Source of the DNA: Tetrastigma voinierianum
Taxonomy: Eukaryota; Streptophyta; Magnoliopsida; Vitales; Vitaceae
NCBI GenBank assembly: GCA_016808115.1
Contig: JAEQBH010000294.1
Span: forward strand, 682,001 to 746,000
DNA length: 64,000 nucleotides
Direction: 5' to 3'
This document shows positions 35,811 through 47,178 of this stretch, in pieces. The notes under the pieces are model-generated. The model ran no database searches. It saw nothing but the letters and a program-made list of their open reading frames with translations, and was not told where the DNA came from. Both the position numbers and the translations under genes were made by a program. Within the stretch, counting starts at the first letter, position 1; every line of letters begins with the position of its first letter.

Positions 35811-37202
35811 GCTTTCAAATAGTAAAGTAGTTTTCTCCTTCTTTACTGACAAAGGGAAAGAAGGAACTTCGATGTATATTTTAGAGTAGATTTTTATTTT
35901 TTAGTTTTATTTTCTGGTTTGAATACAACGATGTGCGAGGCAGTGAAATTGGATTGTTAGTTGTTATTTTTCTTAGAGTATCTTACTTTTGAAATTTATG
36001 AAATCTAGACAAATTTAAGATTAATTTCTTTTCATATTATTGCAATTCACGATTAATTAGATGCGAGATCGGCCTCCATTTGCTTGATTCGCGTGCGATG
36101 TCCAGAGGCGCAGCTTCATTTGGATTTGATTTACATTAGGTTCTGAGTCTTTCTGCTGAATTGGGAGATTAAATTTGCAGTTGATTTTATTTAATGAGTT
36201 GTGGTTTTTGTGATGGTTCTGACGGTAATTTTGTGCCCGAGTTGGGGAATGTATCTGCTGCGATGTCAGGATGTTTTCTGTGACGGAAAGTTGCGAAGTT
36301 GGTGAACTCTGCAAGGTATGTTCAACTCATGTTGTGTTTGAGACTCAGAGTTCATTTGATAAATCGTTCGGCTCATAATTGAGTTGGAGGGTGTATTTAA
36401 CAATCAATGTCAGTTCCTTAATCTCACGAGTGGTCGTTACAGGTGTTAGCTTAGATCTAATCCAGGGAAGGGTAGCCCATAGATCTGGAGGTTGAGGCCA
36501 CCCATTAAGTGGTAGAAACTTAGCTAAAATCTGAGGAGGTGAAGAAAAAGTTACTAACATTAACGAAAGCAGGTGTGAAATGTGAGAAAGAAAAATACAG
36601 ATCTTACGAAAATGGAATACGGGTAGCTGGTTTGATGTTGTCTTCGAGAGAAGCAAGGATATTAAATCAGTGAAAACGGAGAAGATCAATTCTAATAATT
36701 AAGAAATCTTGGATAAAGTGGGATCTACATTTAAGACAAGTAACGGATATAATCTTTGGAATTATTTGTTCCATTTGTATCTCATTGATAATTTCGTTTT
36801 CTCACGATGGCTGATTCAATCCATTCTTTTATATACAAATTTATTTTAATTAATTAACTTTTGTTCTGGATTTAATTAGAACATATCCAATAGTATAGGA
36901 TTTTCAATTTTTGTCGTTTTGATAAAACATTCACTATGATTTTTGAGTCCAAATAGTATGAAATTCTAGTAGTTGGGGTAGTTGAACAGTAATTCGCTAT
37001 CAATCTCTGTGGGAATGATACAGTTTACATTCGATTTACTACTTATGACTGTGCATATGGTGTGTGGTGAATCACTGTGCAATCTGAACATTAAGAGAGA
37101 AAATTATTTTAAACGGCAATTATCCAAAGTGACATGGGTATAAGAGAATTGTAAGGCTCTTACATTATGTTATTAAGTTCAGTCTATAGAAAAGGCGAGC
37201 GG

Positions 37203-38192
37203 TGCCTACGGGGGCCCAAACCTGAACTGTTCCTCTCAGCTCATCCTCATCGGAGGGCTCATTTCTTGAGTCGTACACCTCCTTTAGCCTTGGTACACCC
37301 GGTTTATCCTTCTTAACCATAATCGCCTTGATCGGGTGTATGGCCTATCATTGGCATCACCCAGGCACCTCGAAAACATAGGTCGTAGATAGGAAGGGGT
37401 GCCCTAGGTTCATGTAGCATCCTTGTTATGAGTTGCATCCTATAACGCTGACATCAAAGGGTATGTGCGGATGGCTGCAGGATTGAGGCGGGCGCTCAAG
37501 CAGCCATCCACTTCACTGGCCCAATTGCGCTGGGATGGGCCGATGTGATGGGCGTGCCGGTTACTAGGAATGTAGGCCAAATGTTTAGCCTTGAAGTGCA
37601 CCTTGTGCCCTTCACTTTTAATCTTCCCTCCAGTGCCCATTGGTGACAGCTAGGACCTCAAGAGGTAATTGGGTTGCTCATGGAAGCCGTCAAGGCATAA
37701 GGTTAACTAGTTCTGAGTTATAAATGCACAGTTGATAGACTTTGCATTAAAGTCTACCACCAACACCACAGGCACCTAACCTTTTCAATATGGGAGGAGG
37801 TGAGATTGGCGTAAAATTCTACGTACACTTGTGTAGCTATTTAAGAGGTTGACATAATGTCATGATCATAATGTCCCTTGATCGTATTATGAAAGAAGTC
37901 ATCGGGTTGGTGAAACCCCTTCTCCTTAATGAACGACCTATTTTTTGGAGATGAGGAGGTTGAACTACTGCGCTCAGTTGACAAACTTGTCATGATCGTA
38001 GCGTAATACGGGCTCCTCACTTAGGCCTTTCTTTGCAGTCATTTTACCACTGACATTGGGCATATAGGAGGCGGGTTGGGCTAGTGGCCAAAGTTTCTCA
38101 CCTCTTCTTGGCCTCAGACCTCTAACAAATGTGTGATGGTGGGTCAATTTTTCCCAAGTGGGGTTGCAGTCTCTTGGGAAGGTGATTGGCAC
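37203..38192 (-). pseudogene. G1 envelope-position ORF, N-terminal part
   Basis: On the - strand, N-terminal text KGLSEEPVLRYDHDKFVN is followed in another frame by SFIKEKGFHQPDDFFHN, then VYVEFYANLTSS and VVLVVDFNAKSIN, then a segment around 37440-37640 (LAYIPSNRHAHHIGPSQ). The FYANL...V.DF...IN order is the hallmark of the domain catalogued as 'putative plant transposon protein' (recalled, not searched). G2 interrupts it at 37202; the rest is at 22740-23123. Several frameshifts. Function unknown. Confidence 0.6.
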
Positions 38193-38295
38193 TAGTGCTG
38201 GAGTGGTGTGTGGGCTTTAACGAACTACAGGTACCCCTAACCACTCCTAAGGTGCCTTCATAACCCCTAGACGAGACCCAAAGAGCAAAAATTGC

Positions 38296-38309
38296 TCATT
38301 ATAAAGTGA
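38296..38309 (-). promoter_or_regulatory. TATA-like box before the G1 extra ORF
   Basis: CACTTTATAATG on the - strand, about 105 bp upstream of the first ORF methionine at 38192 and about 200 bp downstream of the palindrome array. Weaker than the equivalent site in G3. Confidence 0.35.
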
Positions 38310-38499
38310 GTCTGAGCCCTCACGTACCTGTAACCAAACCGAGAGTAGGGCTCCAAACGAAGGTGGGCACTGGTGAATAGGGGCTCTAAGGACAGTCGTA
38401 GGGCTTGTGGGGGTCTCCTAGAACCAGTTGGGACAAGCTTTGATGGGCTACAGCGAGTGTGGTCAGTTTTTCAAAATACGAAGAAAAGAGAGATGAGCG

Positions 38500-38830
38500 A
38501 CAGTCTTAAAAGCGAGAAGCATTGTGACGTTCGGGTCCAATGTCGTGACGTTCCCGAGAGTATAATACAAACGTCGTGACGTTAGGATCCAACATCGTGA
38601 TGTTCCAGAATGTGGAAGTGTCAACGTCGCGACATTCTAAAGTGCAAACAGACCGTGGCGTTCGGCGTGTTAAATATGGCGTCGCGGCGTTGGGAGCGGC
38701 GTCCACGATGCGGCAAAGAGGGTACAAAGTAGAGTGCCAGCATCGCGGCGTGGCGAGCTTGGGTTTTGGCTTCTTTCCAGCGTCAGCGATGTTGGGGCTG
38801 TCGCGACGTTGCAATCCTTACCCAGCGTGG
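38500..38830 (-). repeat. ACGTCGCGACGTT palindrome array in G1
   Basis: Ten or so copies of a palindrome of form AACGTCGCGACGTT and CpG-decayed variants (GTCGTGACGTT, CGTCGCGACATT, GTCGCGGCGTT), spaced 20-45 bp. It lies between integrase and the extra ORF. Confidence 0.8.
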
Positions 38831-39172
38831 CGAGAGAGGGTCAAATTCAATAAAATTGGAAAACTTTCTACATATGAGAAAAACCCCCTGAACGAAGTTC
38901 CAACCTCGTCGTACTCTCGGAATAAGCTTCTCGAACTAGCTCTCCGCTGCCACTGCTATCTCGGGTCCTAAAAGCGAACAAACAAAAGTCAATTTCAATT
39001 ATTGAAAGAAATAGAAAAACATGCCAAAAAAACTAAAAACACTCTAACTATGCTTCGGAAAGAAAAAATATCAAAAAACTTGGATTGCCTCCCAAGTAGC
39101 GCTTTGTTTAAAGTCGTTAGCTCGACTTCCCTAAATCTCAATGTTCCCGAGATCCCAGGATTGCATGACTCC
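38831..39172 (-). other. Post-integrase spacer of G1
   Basis: Contains CTACTTGGGAGGCAATCC on the - strand (39085-39105), a motif found at the same place after integrase in G3 (57795-57818). Possibly a conserved untranslated element of this lineage. Confidence 0.5.
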
Positions 39173-40267
39173 CTACGACACTATTTCTGGTGTGCTCAGA
39201 TGAATGGCCTGCTTGCTCGCATGAACCTCGCCCCCAAAGTATGGTTTCAACCGCTGTGTGTTAACCTTAAATGTTCTTTTCTTTGGGTGCATAATTTCTG
39301 CTCCTCCATGTGGGAAAACCTGAGTCATAGTAAATGGCCCCGACCACCATGACTTTAGTTTCCCTTGGAACAGTTTGAGTCGGGAGTTAAATAAGAGGAC
39401 CCGTTGACCCGCCTCAAACTCTTTCCTTAAGATGTGCTTGTTGTGCCAGGCTTTCATCTTTTCCTTATATATTTTTGTGTTCTCGTACGTCTCATTGCGG
39501 AACTCCTCTAATTCACTAAGCTGAAACATGCGTTTCTCGTCGGCCATCTTACTATCCATATTCAACTGCCTTGTTTCCCAGTATGCTTTATGCTCCAATT
39601 CCACCAGTAGGTGACACACTTTCCTGAACACTAGCCTTAATGGTGACATTCCTAATGGTGTCTTGAATGCTGTTCTATATGCTAAGAGTGCATAATCTAT
39701 CTTTTTCGCCCAATCTTTCTTCGAGCTATTGACTGTTTTCTCTAAGATAGACTTGATTTATCTGTTCGACACTTCTGCTTGGCCATTCGTTTGTGGGTGG
39801 TATGCAAGTGCAGTCCGGTGTCGGACACCATATTTCCTTAACACGTTGTCAATGAGTTTGCTGCAGAAGCGTGTTCCCCCATTTGTGATCAATGCCCTTG
39901 GGGTTCCGAATCGGGTGAAAATATGACTGTGAAGAAAGTTTGCTACCACTTTGGCATCATTAGTTCGAGTAGGTATGGCCTTCACCCATTTTGAAATGTA
40001 ATCTACGGCTAAGAGGATGTAAAGGTTGCTGAAAGATGAAGGAAAAGAACCTATGAAATCCATTCCCCATATATCAAACAGCTCTACCTCTAAAATAGGT
40101 TGCAAAGGCGGTTCATCCCGTTTCGATATGCTTCCCATTCTTTGGCATTTGTCACAAGTATACACAAAGTGGTGTGCATCCTTAAAGCAGGTGACGATAG
40201 AATCGATTGAAGCACTTCTGATTTTATTATTTCCCATTTTATAGGTTAGGGCGTGACAATGAGCCAT
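39173..40267 (-). pseudogene. pol (IN): G1 integrase, one nonsense mutation
   Basis: One frame from 40267 to 39173 except for a TAA near 39758, where a conserved Glu codon (GAA) is expected after VSNR. Order: zinc-finger end CDKCQRMGS, core ELFDIWGMDFIGSF (first Asp), RALITNGGTRF, where the second catalytic Asp is changed to Asn, YHPQTNGQAEVSNR (third acidic residue kept), then the C-terminal domain with LKSWWSGPFTM. This is the best-preserved pol segment in the window, yet inactive on two counts. Confidence 0.9.
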
Positions 40268-40419
40268 AATACTTTCTATTTTCTCTTATGGGACACATCT
40301 TCTGTCATTTGGTCATGCGATTATATAAGGGATGGGTTCCTCGGTAGTAGTGCCAATTGTGTGAAAAATCTCTTCTTTTTTCGATAACTAAATTCTGGAG
40401 GAAGCACTCTTGCTACCAT

Positions 40420-40806
40420 TTAATCCACCAAATCCGCAAACCACGGAACTGGCTTTTTGTCTTCAATTGCCAAGAGTTGTTCGTCAGGGAAATCATCATT
40501 GATATGAATTTCTTTACTCGACCCTTCCAATCGTGAAAGGTGGTCGGCTACTAGATTTTCAGTTCCTTTCTTATCTTTAATTTCTAAGTCGAACTCTTGG
40601 AGTAGTAACACCCACCGTATAAGTCTCGATTTAGCCTCCTTCTTGGTCATCATGTACTTTATGGCTGAATGGTCGGTGTGCACTATGACCCTGTTACCAA
40701 TTAAGTACGGTCTGAACTTGTCAAACGCAAACACAATAGCTAGAAGTCCTTTTAGACATTTATAATTGAGTTGTATTACATCATTTAACGTCTTCAGGCT
40801 TCGCAT
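40420..40806 (-). pseudogene. pol (RH): G1 RNase H
   Basis: Open for 128 codons: AIVFAFDKFRPYLIGNRVIV, HTDHSAIKYMMTKKEAKSRL and LVADHLSRLEGS, the Athila RNase H core and tail; the Asp of HTDH is kept. The first part of the domain, including the first catalytic Asp, lies in frame-broken sequence to the right. It is followed by the linker to integrase. Confidence 0.85.
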
Positions 40807-41950
40807 AATAGATAACTTGAAAAGTTGCTATTCCTTTTATTTAACTTGCCCCAATTGCGTAGTCACTCGCATCACACATGAGTTCAAAAGGAAGATTCCA
40901 GTTCGACGCTACTACGATAGGTGATGACACCAACTTTTATTTTAGAAATAAGAACGCTTGCAGGCACTGATCATCAAACTTGAAGGGTGCTCCTTGAACA
41001 AGCAGATTCGACAGAGGCTTAGCTATTTTGGAGAAATCCTTTATGAATCTCTTTTAGAAACCCGCGTGGCCTAAAAAGCTCTTTATTCCTTTCACTGAAG
41101 ATGGGGGCTGTAGCTTTTATATTGTTTCAACCTTGGCTATCTGGCACCGTTCCTCTTTTCGATGTAGTTGCCCCAATCACGATTGCCTTCCTTCACCATG
41201 AAGTGACACTTCTCCCATTTCGATTACAAGGTTGGTTTCCTCACATCCCGATCGATTACTGTCTCGGGTTCTCAGGGCAATTGTCAAAGATTTCCACCTT
41301 AAATGTCAAGTGTCACTTCAATAGTTCTCTCGGCAGTGCAGAATATGGCCGTCAATCACGTATTTGAAATGTGCTCGGTGTGTTACATAGCCCAAAGGGC
41401 ATTCACCTAAAAGCAAACGTACCATATGGGCACGTGAATGTTGTTTTCTCTTGGTCCTTCAGTGATATAGTGATCTGATTATAACCCGAATACCCGTTTA
41501 GAAAATAGTAATACTCATGCCCTGCCAGCCTGTCTAGCATTTGATCCAGGAATGGAAGTGGGAAATGATATTTTCTAGTTACCTTATTTAGCTTTGTTAA
41601 TCTATACCGTCCTCCATCCTGTGCTTGTGCGAAGGTAGCGATGCGTTACTCTCAATTACGTATCTTTATTAGTCCTCCATTTTAGGACAACTTGTATTGG
41701 GCTTACCCTGCAGACTATCGAGATCAGGTAAGATCTCTGTAACCTTCACCCTCTTTTCTTACCACCTTCTTCATTGTTGGGTTTAGTCTCCTTTGAGCTT
41801 CTACTGATGGTTTATGCCCATCCTCCAATAAGATCCAATGCATATACATAGAGGGGTGGATCCCTTTTAAATTAGCTAGAGACCACCTAATAGCTTTCTT
41901 GTGATCTCGAAGCACTCTCAAAAGTTTCTCTTCTTCCATTGCTATCAAAG
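40807..41950 (-). pseudogene. pol (RT): G1 reverse transcriptase, decayed
   Basis: The N-terminal part 41724-41948 reads LKGIHPSMYMHWILLEDGHK and EAQRRLNPTMKKVVRKE, the conserved Athila RT entry. Then, in other frames, the DxMLDRLAGHEYYYFLNGYS-like block (41470-41540), the KCHFMV.EGI block (about 41165-41215) and the connection toward RNase H (40880-41090). The DD active site was not located. Confidence 0.75.
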
Positions 41951-42539
41951 ATGCTGATATGATAACTGGTAGGGTTGAGAAGTTCCCCTAAATTACGCCT
42001 TATAAGTGGCTAAGGGAGTGGATTTTGCTCTAAGCTGTGGTGGTCGCTCGATCGAGGCACTAGGTCAGGGTGTTCTCTCGGCGGCTCATAATACTTCCTC
42101 TGTTTGGGGAAGGAGTCCGTCCACTACCTGAGCTCTTAGGCCTCTTCACTTGGCCTCTTCCTTGGCACTCACACTTGCAGAAGGGTCGATTCAGAAACCC
42201 TCTAACTTCATGTGAGCACTATGCCCCTCTTGCCTCCTCATATAACGCCATCCTCTCCTTTGAATTACCTCAAGCATTAAATACTCATCGACTTCATAAA
42301 TCCTGCGCTCTTAGTATCTGACTCCTTTACCTTTTTTGTCAATCATAGCCACACTTAATTTCTAGAAATGGTCTGCCCAGTATGATTGGTATCTCTTTAT
42401 CTTCCTCCATGTCTAACACTATGAAGTCAGCTAGGAAGATAAACCTATCCACCTTTACTAGCACATCCTCTATCACTCCCCGAGGATGTTTCAGTGATCT
42501 ATCTGCCCATTACGATTAATGACCGTATTATTAGGGCTG

Positions 42540-42880
42540 AGCTTCACTAAACCCGGTCGTGCGAATGGATAAAGGCATGAGGTTATCACGGCTCCCAAGT
42601 CACATAGGGCTCTCTCAGATCGAGATTCCCTATCTTGGGATTACAAGTACCTTGGATCCATATTGATGGTAACTTCCTTTGAAGTATGTACTTTGCTACT
42701 CTTACGCTAAGTTCCTTTGTCTCAAATTCTGATAACATTCTTTTCCTGGAAAGTATGTCTTTCATGAATTTGACGTAGTTGGCAAATGGAATGTTGATAT
42801 GCAGTTTCTTAAATACTTCCATGAATTTAGTAAACTGCTTATCAGATTATCTGCCTCAGCCCAGTTGAGGATATGAAATG
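42540..42880 (-). pseudogene. pol (PR): G1 protease region
   Basis: MEVFKKLHINIPFANYVKFM and KDILSRKRMLSEFETKELSV, the linker just before the Athila protease, then about 42600-42640 the 'CNPKIGNLDLREPYVTWEP' remnant of 'CtIGnl.f.kALCDLGA' with the active site lost to frameshift. Confidence 0.7.
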
Positions 42881-43119
42881 CGGTGTATTGGGCTCGGATA
42901 CCTTTGCCTGTTTCGACTTCTTCTTTGTTTTGATGTCTCTGTGGCTTCTCTTCTTTAGAAACTTGCTCCCCTGTCCTCTAGTTTTTAGGTATTTGCTTTG
43001 TTCCACTACCTCATTTCACCTTCTCTTACTCTTGGTGGTGGCCCCGATGTACTAGCTCTCTTGCTTCTTTATGTGATAACGTAACATGTTCCCTGCATCA
43101 CCCCCAGGGTTTTTTTCAT

Positions 43120-44330
43120 TGCTTGGTAGAGGCCTTGCGCCTCCCGATAAGTATGTTAGCCATTAGCTGTTGCACCTCCAAGTTTCTCAACTGTGCTACT
43201 TGATTGTTTAACTAGGTTGCCTGGTTTTTCATATTCGCCTTTGTCTCATTCATAAAGGCGGTCATGAGGAGTAGCATTTAGACGAGGGCTTGTTCAATCC
43301 CTTTTTTCTCACAGTGGCGGTTCGCTCTCGGGGAGTAGTTGTATGTTGTCGATTGTTCCTCCATCCATAATTCTAATTGCTCTGATTATTATGCACTTTG
43401 CCACGGTCACAGTTACGAAGGTGTGGCTCCCATACTAACCCTACTGTTGTGGCTGATTGAACCTCGACACATACTGGGCATGTTCTACTATTCTTTGTCA
43501 CTTGACATTCGAAGTAATGCTATACATCCTCCACAAGGTGCATAACTCCATAAAATTTGGTTTGAATTGCATTTACGATTGCACTATTTGTTTAGTGAGT
43601 TGTTTGGTAGTGCGACATGAGTAACCAGATTGCTAAGAACCTCATTATCACGCACCTCGCGTATATCAAAATGAAATCTATCTGAGCTGCTTGATTGGTG
43701 TTAGTGTGACATCCTCTAAGTTTCATATGCTTAATTAGTAGTTTCTTCATTAATGCACCTGACGAGGCATCTATCAACTTTGTGCGGTCGCGTCCCTTAA
43801 ACCGTTATAGAAGGTATGGACTTGCATCCATACGATTGACTGTGGTGTGGACACCTTCTTAGCGATTCATGGAATCTCCCATGCGCCGGCCCGAAGTTCT
43901 CCTCGATTGTCTAAAGTATTGATCTCTTGCACTGGTTATTTAATTTTAGTAAGCGGAAAGAACTTTTTAGGAACTACACACTAAATCGTTCGTGATAATG
44001 GTGGTGGATTTAACGTCGACCGGTGTTTAGCTCTATCACCTAGTGAGAGTGGAAACAATCTCAGTCTGAGCGCTTCTTTAGTCACCCCATTGTACTTGAT
44101 CGTGTCACATACTTCGATGAAGTTGGTTAGGTGCATATTCGGATTCTCACTTGGCAATCCGTGGAATAAAATGTTCTGAAGCATCTGCAAGATCACTGTT
44201 TTTAGCTTGAAGTTGTTTGCCTGAATGGGTGGTACGGATGAGGTGATAACTATAGCGGTAATGTGAACTACGCTAGCAGCAGCGGATCATCGGCTGTATA
44301 GCTGCACAGGCGTATGATTCCTACATTATT
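43120..44330 (-). pseudogene. gag: G1 gag
   Basis: The 43981-44196 segment reads MLQNILFHGLPSENPNMHLT, FIEVCDTIKYNGVTKEALRL and RLFPLSLGDRAKH: the Athila capsid 'F.GlpsEdP..Hl..F...cdt.k..gv..da.rLrLFpfSL'. The remaining part is in broken frames toward 43120. Confidence 0.8.
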
Positions 44331-44573
44331 TGACCCCGCCTACGGCTCGTTTTGTTCTAGCCCGGGGTCCTGATTAAGTCTTCATTGTTTTGCATGGTTT
44401 GCTAGCTTTCTTTGTTGTTCTCTTAGTTCTCTGCGTGCGATTATAGGTTCTTTACGGTTCGAGGATCAAGCGGAGATAGTTTCAACTTGACCCGGAATCT
44501 ACGCGTAGTCATATGGCCTTCAAGCGGTCACACCCAACAGCACATAGGCCAGATTACAGCGCTTATGTGGTCA

Positions 44574-44592
44574 AAAAAAAAAAAAAAAAAAG
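44574..44592. repeat. Poly-A run in the G1 leader
   Basis: Homopolymer of about 18 A on the + strand (poly-T in element orientation). Confidence 0.9.
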
Positions 44593-44650
44593 CCGTGAAA
44601 TTCTAGAGTAATATCTAATTGCGCTGTGCTCGATGATATCAAACGAAAAA

Positions 44651-44671
44651 CTTCTCCTATGATAGCGCCCA
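44651..44671 (-). other. G1 primer-binding site, degenerate
   Basis: On the - strand TTGGGCGCTATCATAGGAGA resembles TTTGGCGCCGTTGCCGGGGA of Athila elements, with several changes. It lies directly inside the 5' LTR end. Confidence 0.5.
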
Positions 44672-44675
44672 AACT

Positions 44676-45782
44676 TATTAAGTAGCGTGATCTGTGATTT
44701 AACATAAACTAGGTGAGCACCTGTAATGGCATAAGTGCATGCATTGTATTAGAGCATATAGTGTACTAAGCTGGATTATCGATCCACGGGAAGTCGTTGA
44801 CTCTTTGAAATTGGCCCTATGATATTATCTGGACTTAAACTCTTAATGGATATCTAACTAATGTATCAAATTAAAACTAAGTCCCAATTAACTTGTGAAA
44901 ATCCTTTTGAGAAAACTAGGGTTTTGCCTCTGCCTCAATTGATGGATGTTTACCTAGAGGAATTACTATTCAGTCTATTAATGATTTCTCGATGACGGGG
45001 TGATCATGCCTACGAGATACCCTTTCTCGAGGTATATCCGCCTATCTTGCTAGTAGGGTTGGTTGCATCTCCGCCCCGACCCTATTATCCGAAATGCTTA
45101 AATGCTCAAACCCTAATTGCCACACTCGGAATCGGGATATCTCTATTCGCCGATTGACAAAGGGTTGCTCTACTCATATCCCTAGGAGTCCTTATCTCTC
45201 GATCTTGGATACCCAGCAAGATCATGCCAATGTTGGGCAAACATTACCATGAAAATAAACCACAGATGTAGAATAATCGATATAAATCATGAATAAACTG
45301 AATAATATAAGATTTAAGCCTTAATCCATACAACTAAAACAGGGTTCAACAAAACCCTAGAAATAATTCTAGAACATCCCCGAATTAAATACAGGCATGG
45401 TTCTATAAATCATGAATAAGTTTGAGAAAAGGAATATAAAAACAACGTCTTTTTGATCACTCAGGTTGCTGGTGCTTCGTTTCCCACACCACGTCCGTAC
45501 ATTCTTTGATAAAAAACAAAATTAGGTGTCCCCGTGCTTTTTATATTTCTGAAGCGGAAATCGCGGGAATGTCGCAACGTTGGGACGTCGCGACGTTGCT
45601 GCTAGTTTTCCACTTATTCTTCTTTGTAGTTCTAAAAAGCTTTTGAAGACCACCTATTCACCTGCAATGCACATAAGATCCAAAAATTAGTTATCGGGCA
45701 ATAATGCACTTATTAAGATATAAAATAGAGCTAAAATGTAGTAAGGACGCGGTTATGACATGAGCGTTTTAGACACTCATCA
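44676..45782 (-). mobile_element. G1 5' LTR
   Basis: About 1.1 kb, partner of 20241-21373; outer end CATCA at 45782 followed by the AAGAT target duplication. It contains a CpG palindrome pair and a TATA box. Confidence 0.9.
45538..45602 (-). promoter_or_regulatory. Palindrome pair plus TATA box in the G1 LTR
   Basis: On the - strand, an AACGTCGCGACGTCC-like palindrome and an AACGTTGCGACATT copy (45568-45602) come just before AAATATAAAAAG (45538-45548). Same order as in the LTRs of G2 and G3. Confidence 0.5.
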
Positions 45783-46566
45783 AAGATCGACTAAAGAGAT
45801 TAGTTAAAGAAGTGAGATTTTAAGTATAATGAAAATGATTTGCCCATTTGTAGAGCACTACTTGTTGGGAAAAGCAACTAGATTGCAATTTAGCGAACCA
45901 AGAGAGCCCTCTTACACAACTTATTAATTTAGACATCTATGGCTGAATGAGCATTAAAAGCACGACATGGTGCTCATTTCATCACTTTTATAAATGGATT
46001 TCACGGATACGGTCCACGTTTATTTGATATCCATGTCGAGCATTGGAATGCTTCAAAAGATGTAGTAGATTGGTTGAGAATCAATTAAATGTGAATATTA
46101 AAGCACTTCAGACTTATTGAGGACGTGAATATCTATATGATTTATTTAAAAACTATTGTGATGATAAGGGTATATTTAGACAGCTAACTATTCCTTCTAC
46201 TCCGCAACAAAATGACGTAGCAAAAAGAAGAAAAAGAACCCTATTAGACATGGTTAGGTCAATGATGGTGAAGGCTAATTCACCCATTTCCTTTTAGGGA
46301 GATGCACTATTGTCTGCAGCCTACATTATTAATCATGTTCTATTTAAGTATGTTCCTTCCACCCCATATGAGCTATGGAAATGTGAAACGCCTTATTTAA
46401 GTATTATGCGCCCATGGGATTGTGCAACTTATATTCATAATACTTCTCATAACTATGGGAAATTTGGTCATAAGGGGGAGATTGATTCCAGTTTCAACGA
46501 AGATGGTATAGGATATCATGCCTCACAGGATTAGTGTGAGTGAAAAGAGTTATCAAATTTTGATCT
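45783..46566 (+). pseudogene. pol (IN): Copia integrase
   Basis: Starts DRLKRLVKE, directly continuing the pre-integrase text that ends at 20240. Later blocks: zinc-finger remnants, the 'NLDIYG' first-Asp site, KALQTY*GREYLYDLF, where the second Asp region is destroyed by a stop (about 46120), and TIPSTPQQNDVAKRRKRTLL, in which the catalytic Glu is Lys. The segment SAAYIINHVLFKYVPSTPYE follows (46315-46375). Non-functional. Confidence 0.85.
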
Positions 46567-47178
46567 ATGAACAAGATCGTGAACAATCTCAACCTCGACA
46601 TAATGTGGTATAGAAAGTTCCTCGTCTTAAGATTGGAGATTGAGGGAAACATTAGTTACCATGTGAAACCAAAACCATTTCAAAAGCTTTTTAGTCCTCA
46701 TCTGGAATGGATTAAAGCAATGGGAATCTGGGAAATGAATTCAATGAGGAAATATAACCAAGTACAGGACTTTGTTGATTTAAGCCAAGTCGTAAGATAA
46801 CAGGAACAGAGTGAGTTCTCAATATTAAGCAATCAGCGGATGGAGATGATTGTGGATATAAAGCTCGATTGGTAGCTAAGGGCTCACAACAAAAGGGATT
46901 GACTATGAAGAGACATTCTACTTTGTGGTCAGAGTTTGTGTCAATTCGCCCCCATTCTAGCTGTTTAACCTGGTGGATCTGGGGTGTATAAATGGATATT
47001 TAAAACTACTTTTCTCAATGGAGAACTATATGAATAAATCTATATGAATCAACCTTTGGGCGCCCAGTTTGGGGACAAGGCGTAAAGTTTGCAAGCTTAA
47101 AAGATCTATTTGTGATCTTAAGCAAGCATCAAGACAATGGAACCTCAAATTTCATCAAACCACGGCGCAAAGGATGAT
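46567..47178 (+). pseudogene. pol (RT): Copia reverse transcriptase, N-terminal part
   Basis: Contains EWIKAMGIWEMNSMRKYNQV (the 'W..Am..Em.s...n..w' entry), KADG-like and 'YKARLVAKG' region in another frame (about 46860-46880), 'KTTFLNGELYE' (about 47005-47035) and KLKRSICDLKQASRQWNLKF (about 47090-47150). It is cut by the solo LTR at 47179 and continues at 49738. Confidence 0.85.
47174..47178. repeat. Left target-site duplication ATGAT
   Basis: Identical to 49738-49742 on the other side of the solo LTR. Confidence 0.9.

Larger units (their letters stand above)
23124..37202 (+). mobile_element. Athila element G2 nested in G1
   Basis: LTRs 23124-26332 and 34835-37202, PBS at 26343, gag-pol in + orientation, polypurine tract 34821-34834. 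The flanks read CCTAA on the left and CCTAC on the right, a target duplication with one mismatch. It is inserted in the extra ORF of G1. The coding regions are heavily broken by small indels. Confidence 0.85.
34835..37202 (+). mobile_element. G2 3' LTR
   Basis: 2,368 bp; starts TGATGGTCAAAACTCATTAG. It carries CG-rich GTCGCGAC words from about 35025 to 35710, then a TATA box at 35801, then the segment that is duplicated in the 5' LTR. It ends near GAAAAGGCGAGCG. Confidence 0.85.
20241..45782 (-). mobile_element. Athila element G1 (Ty3/gypsy), enlarged by a nested Athila
   Basis: Ends TGATAGG...CATCA with LTRs at 20241-21373 and about 44676-45782 and a perfect 5-bp target duplication. On the - strand: PBS-like site (44651-44671), gag, protease, RT, RNase H, integrase, palindrome array, extra ORF, 3' non-coding, 3' LTR. 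Without G2 (23124-37202) it would be about 11.5 kb, a normal Athila size. Confidence 0.9.

Noticed and set aside
38576..38971. 131-codon frame on the + strand
   Set aside because: Antisense to G1 and produced by the CpG palindrome array; no domain similarity.
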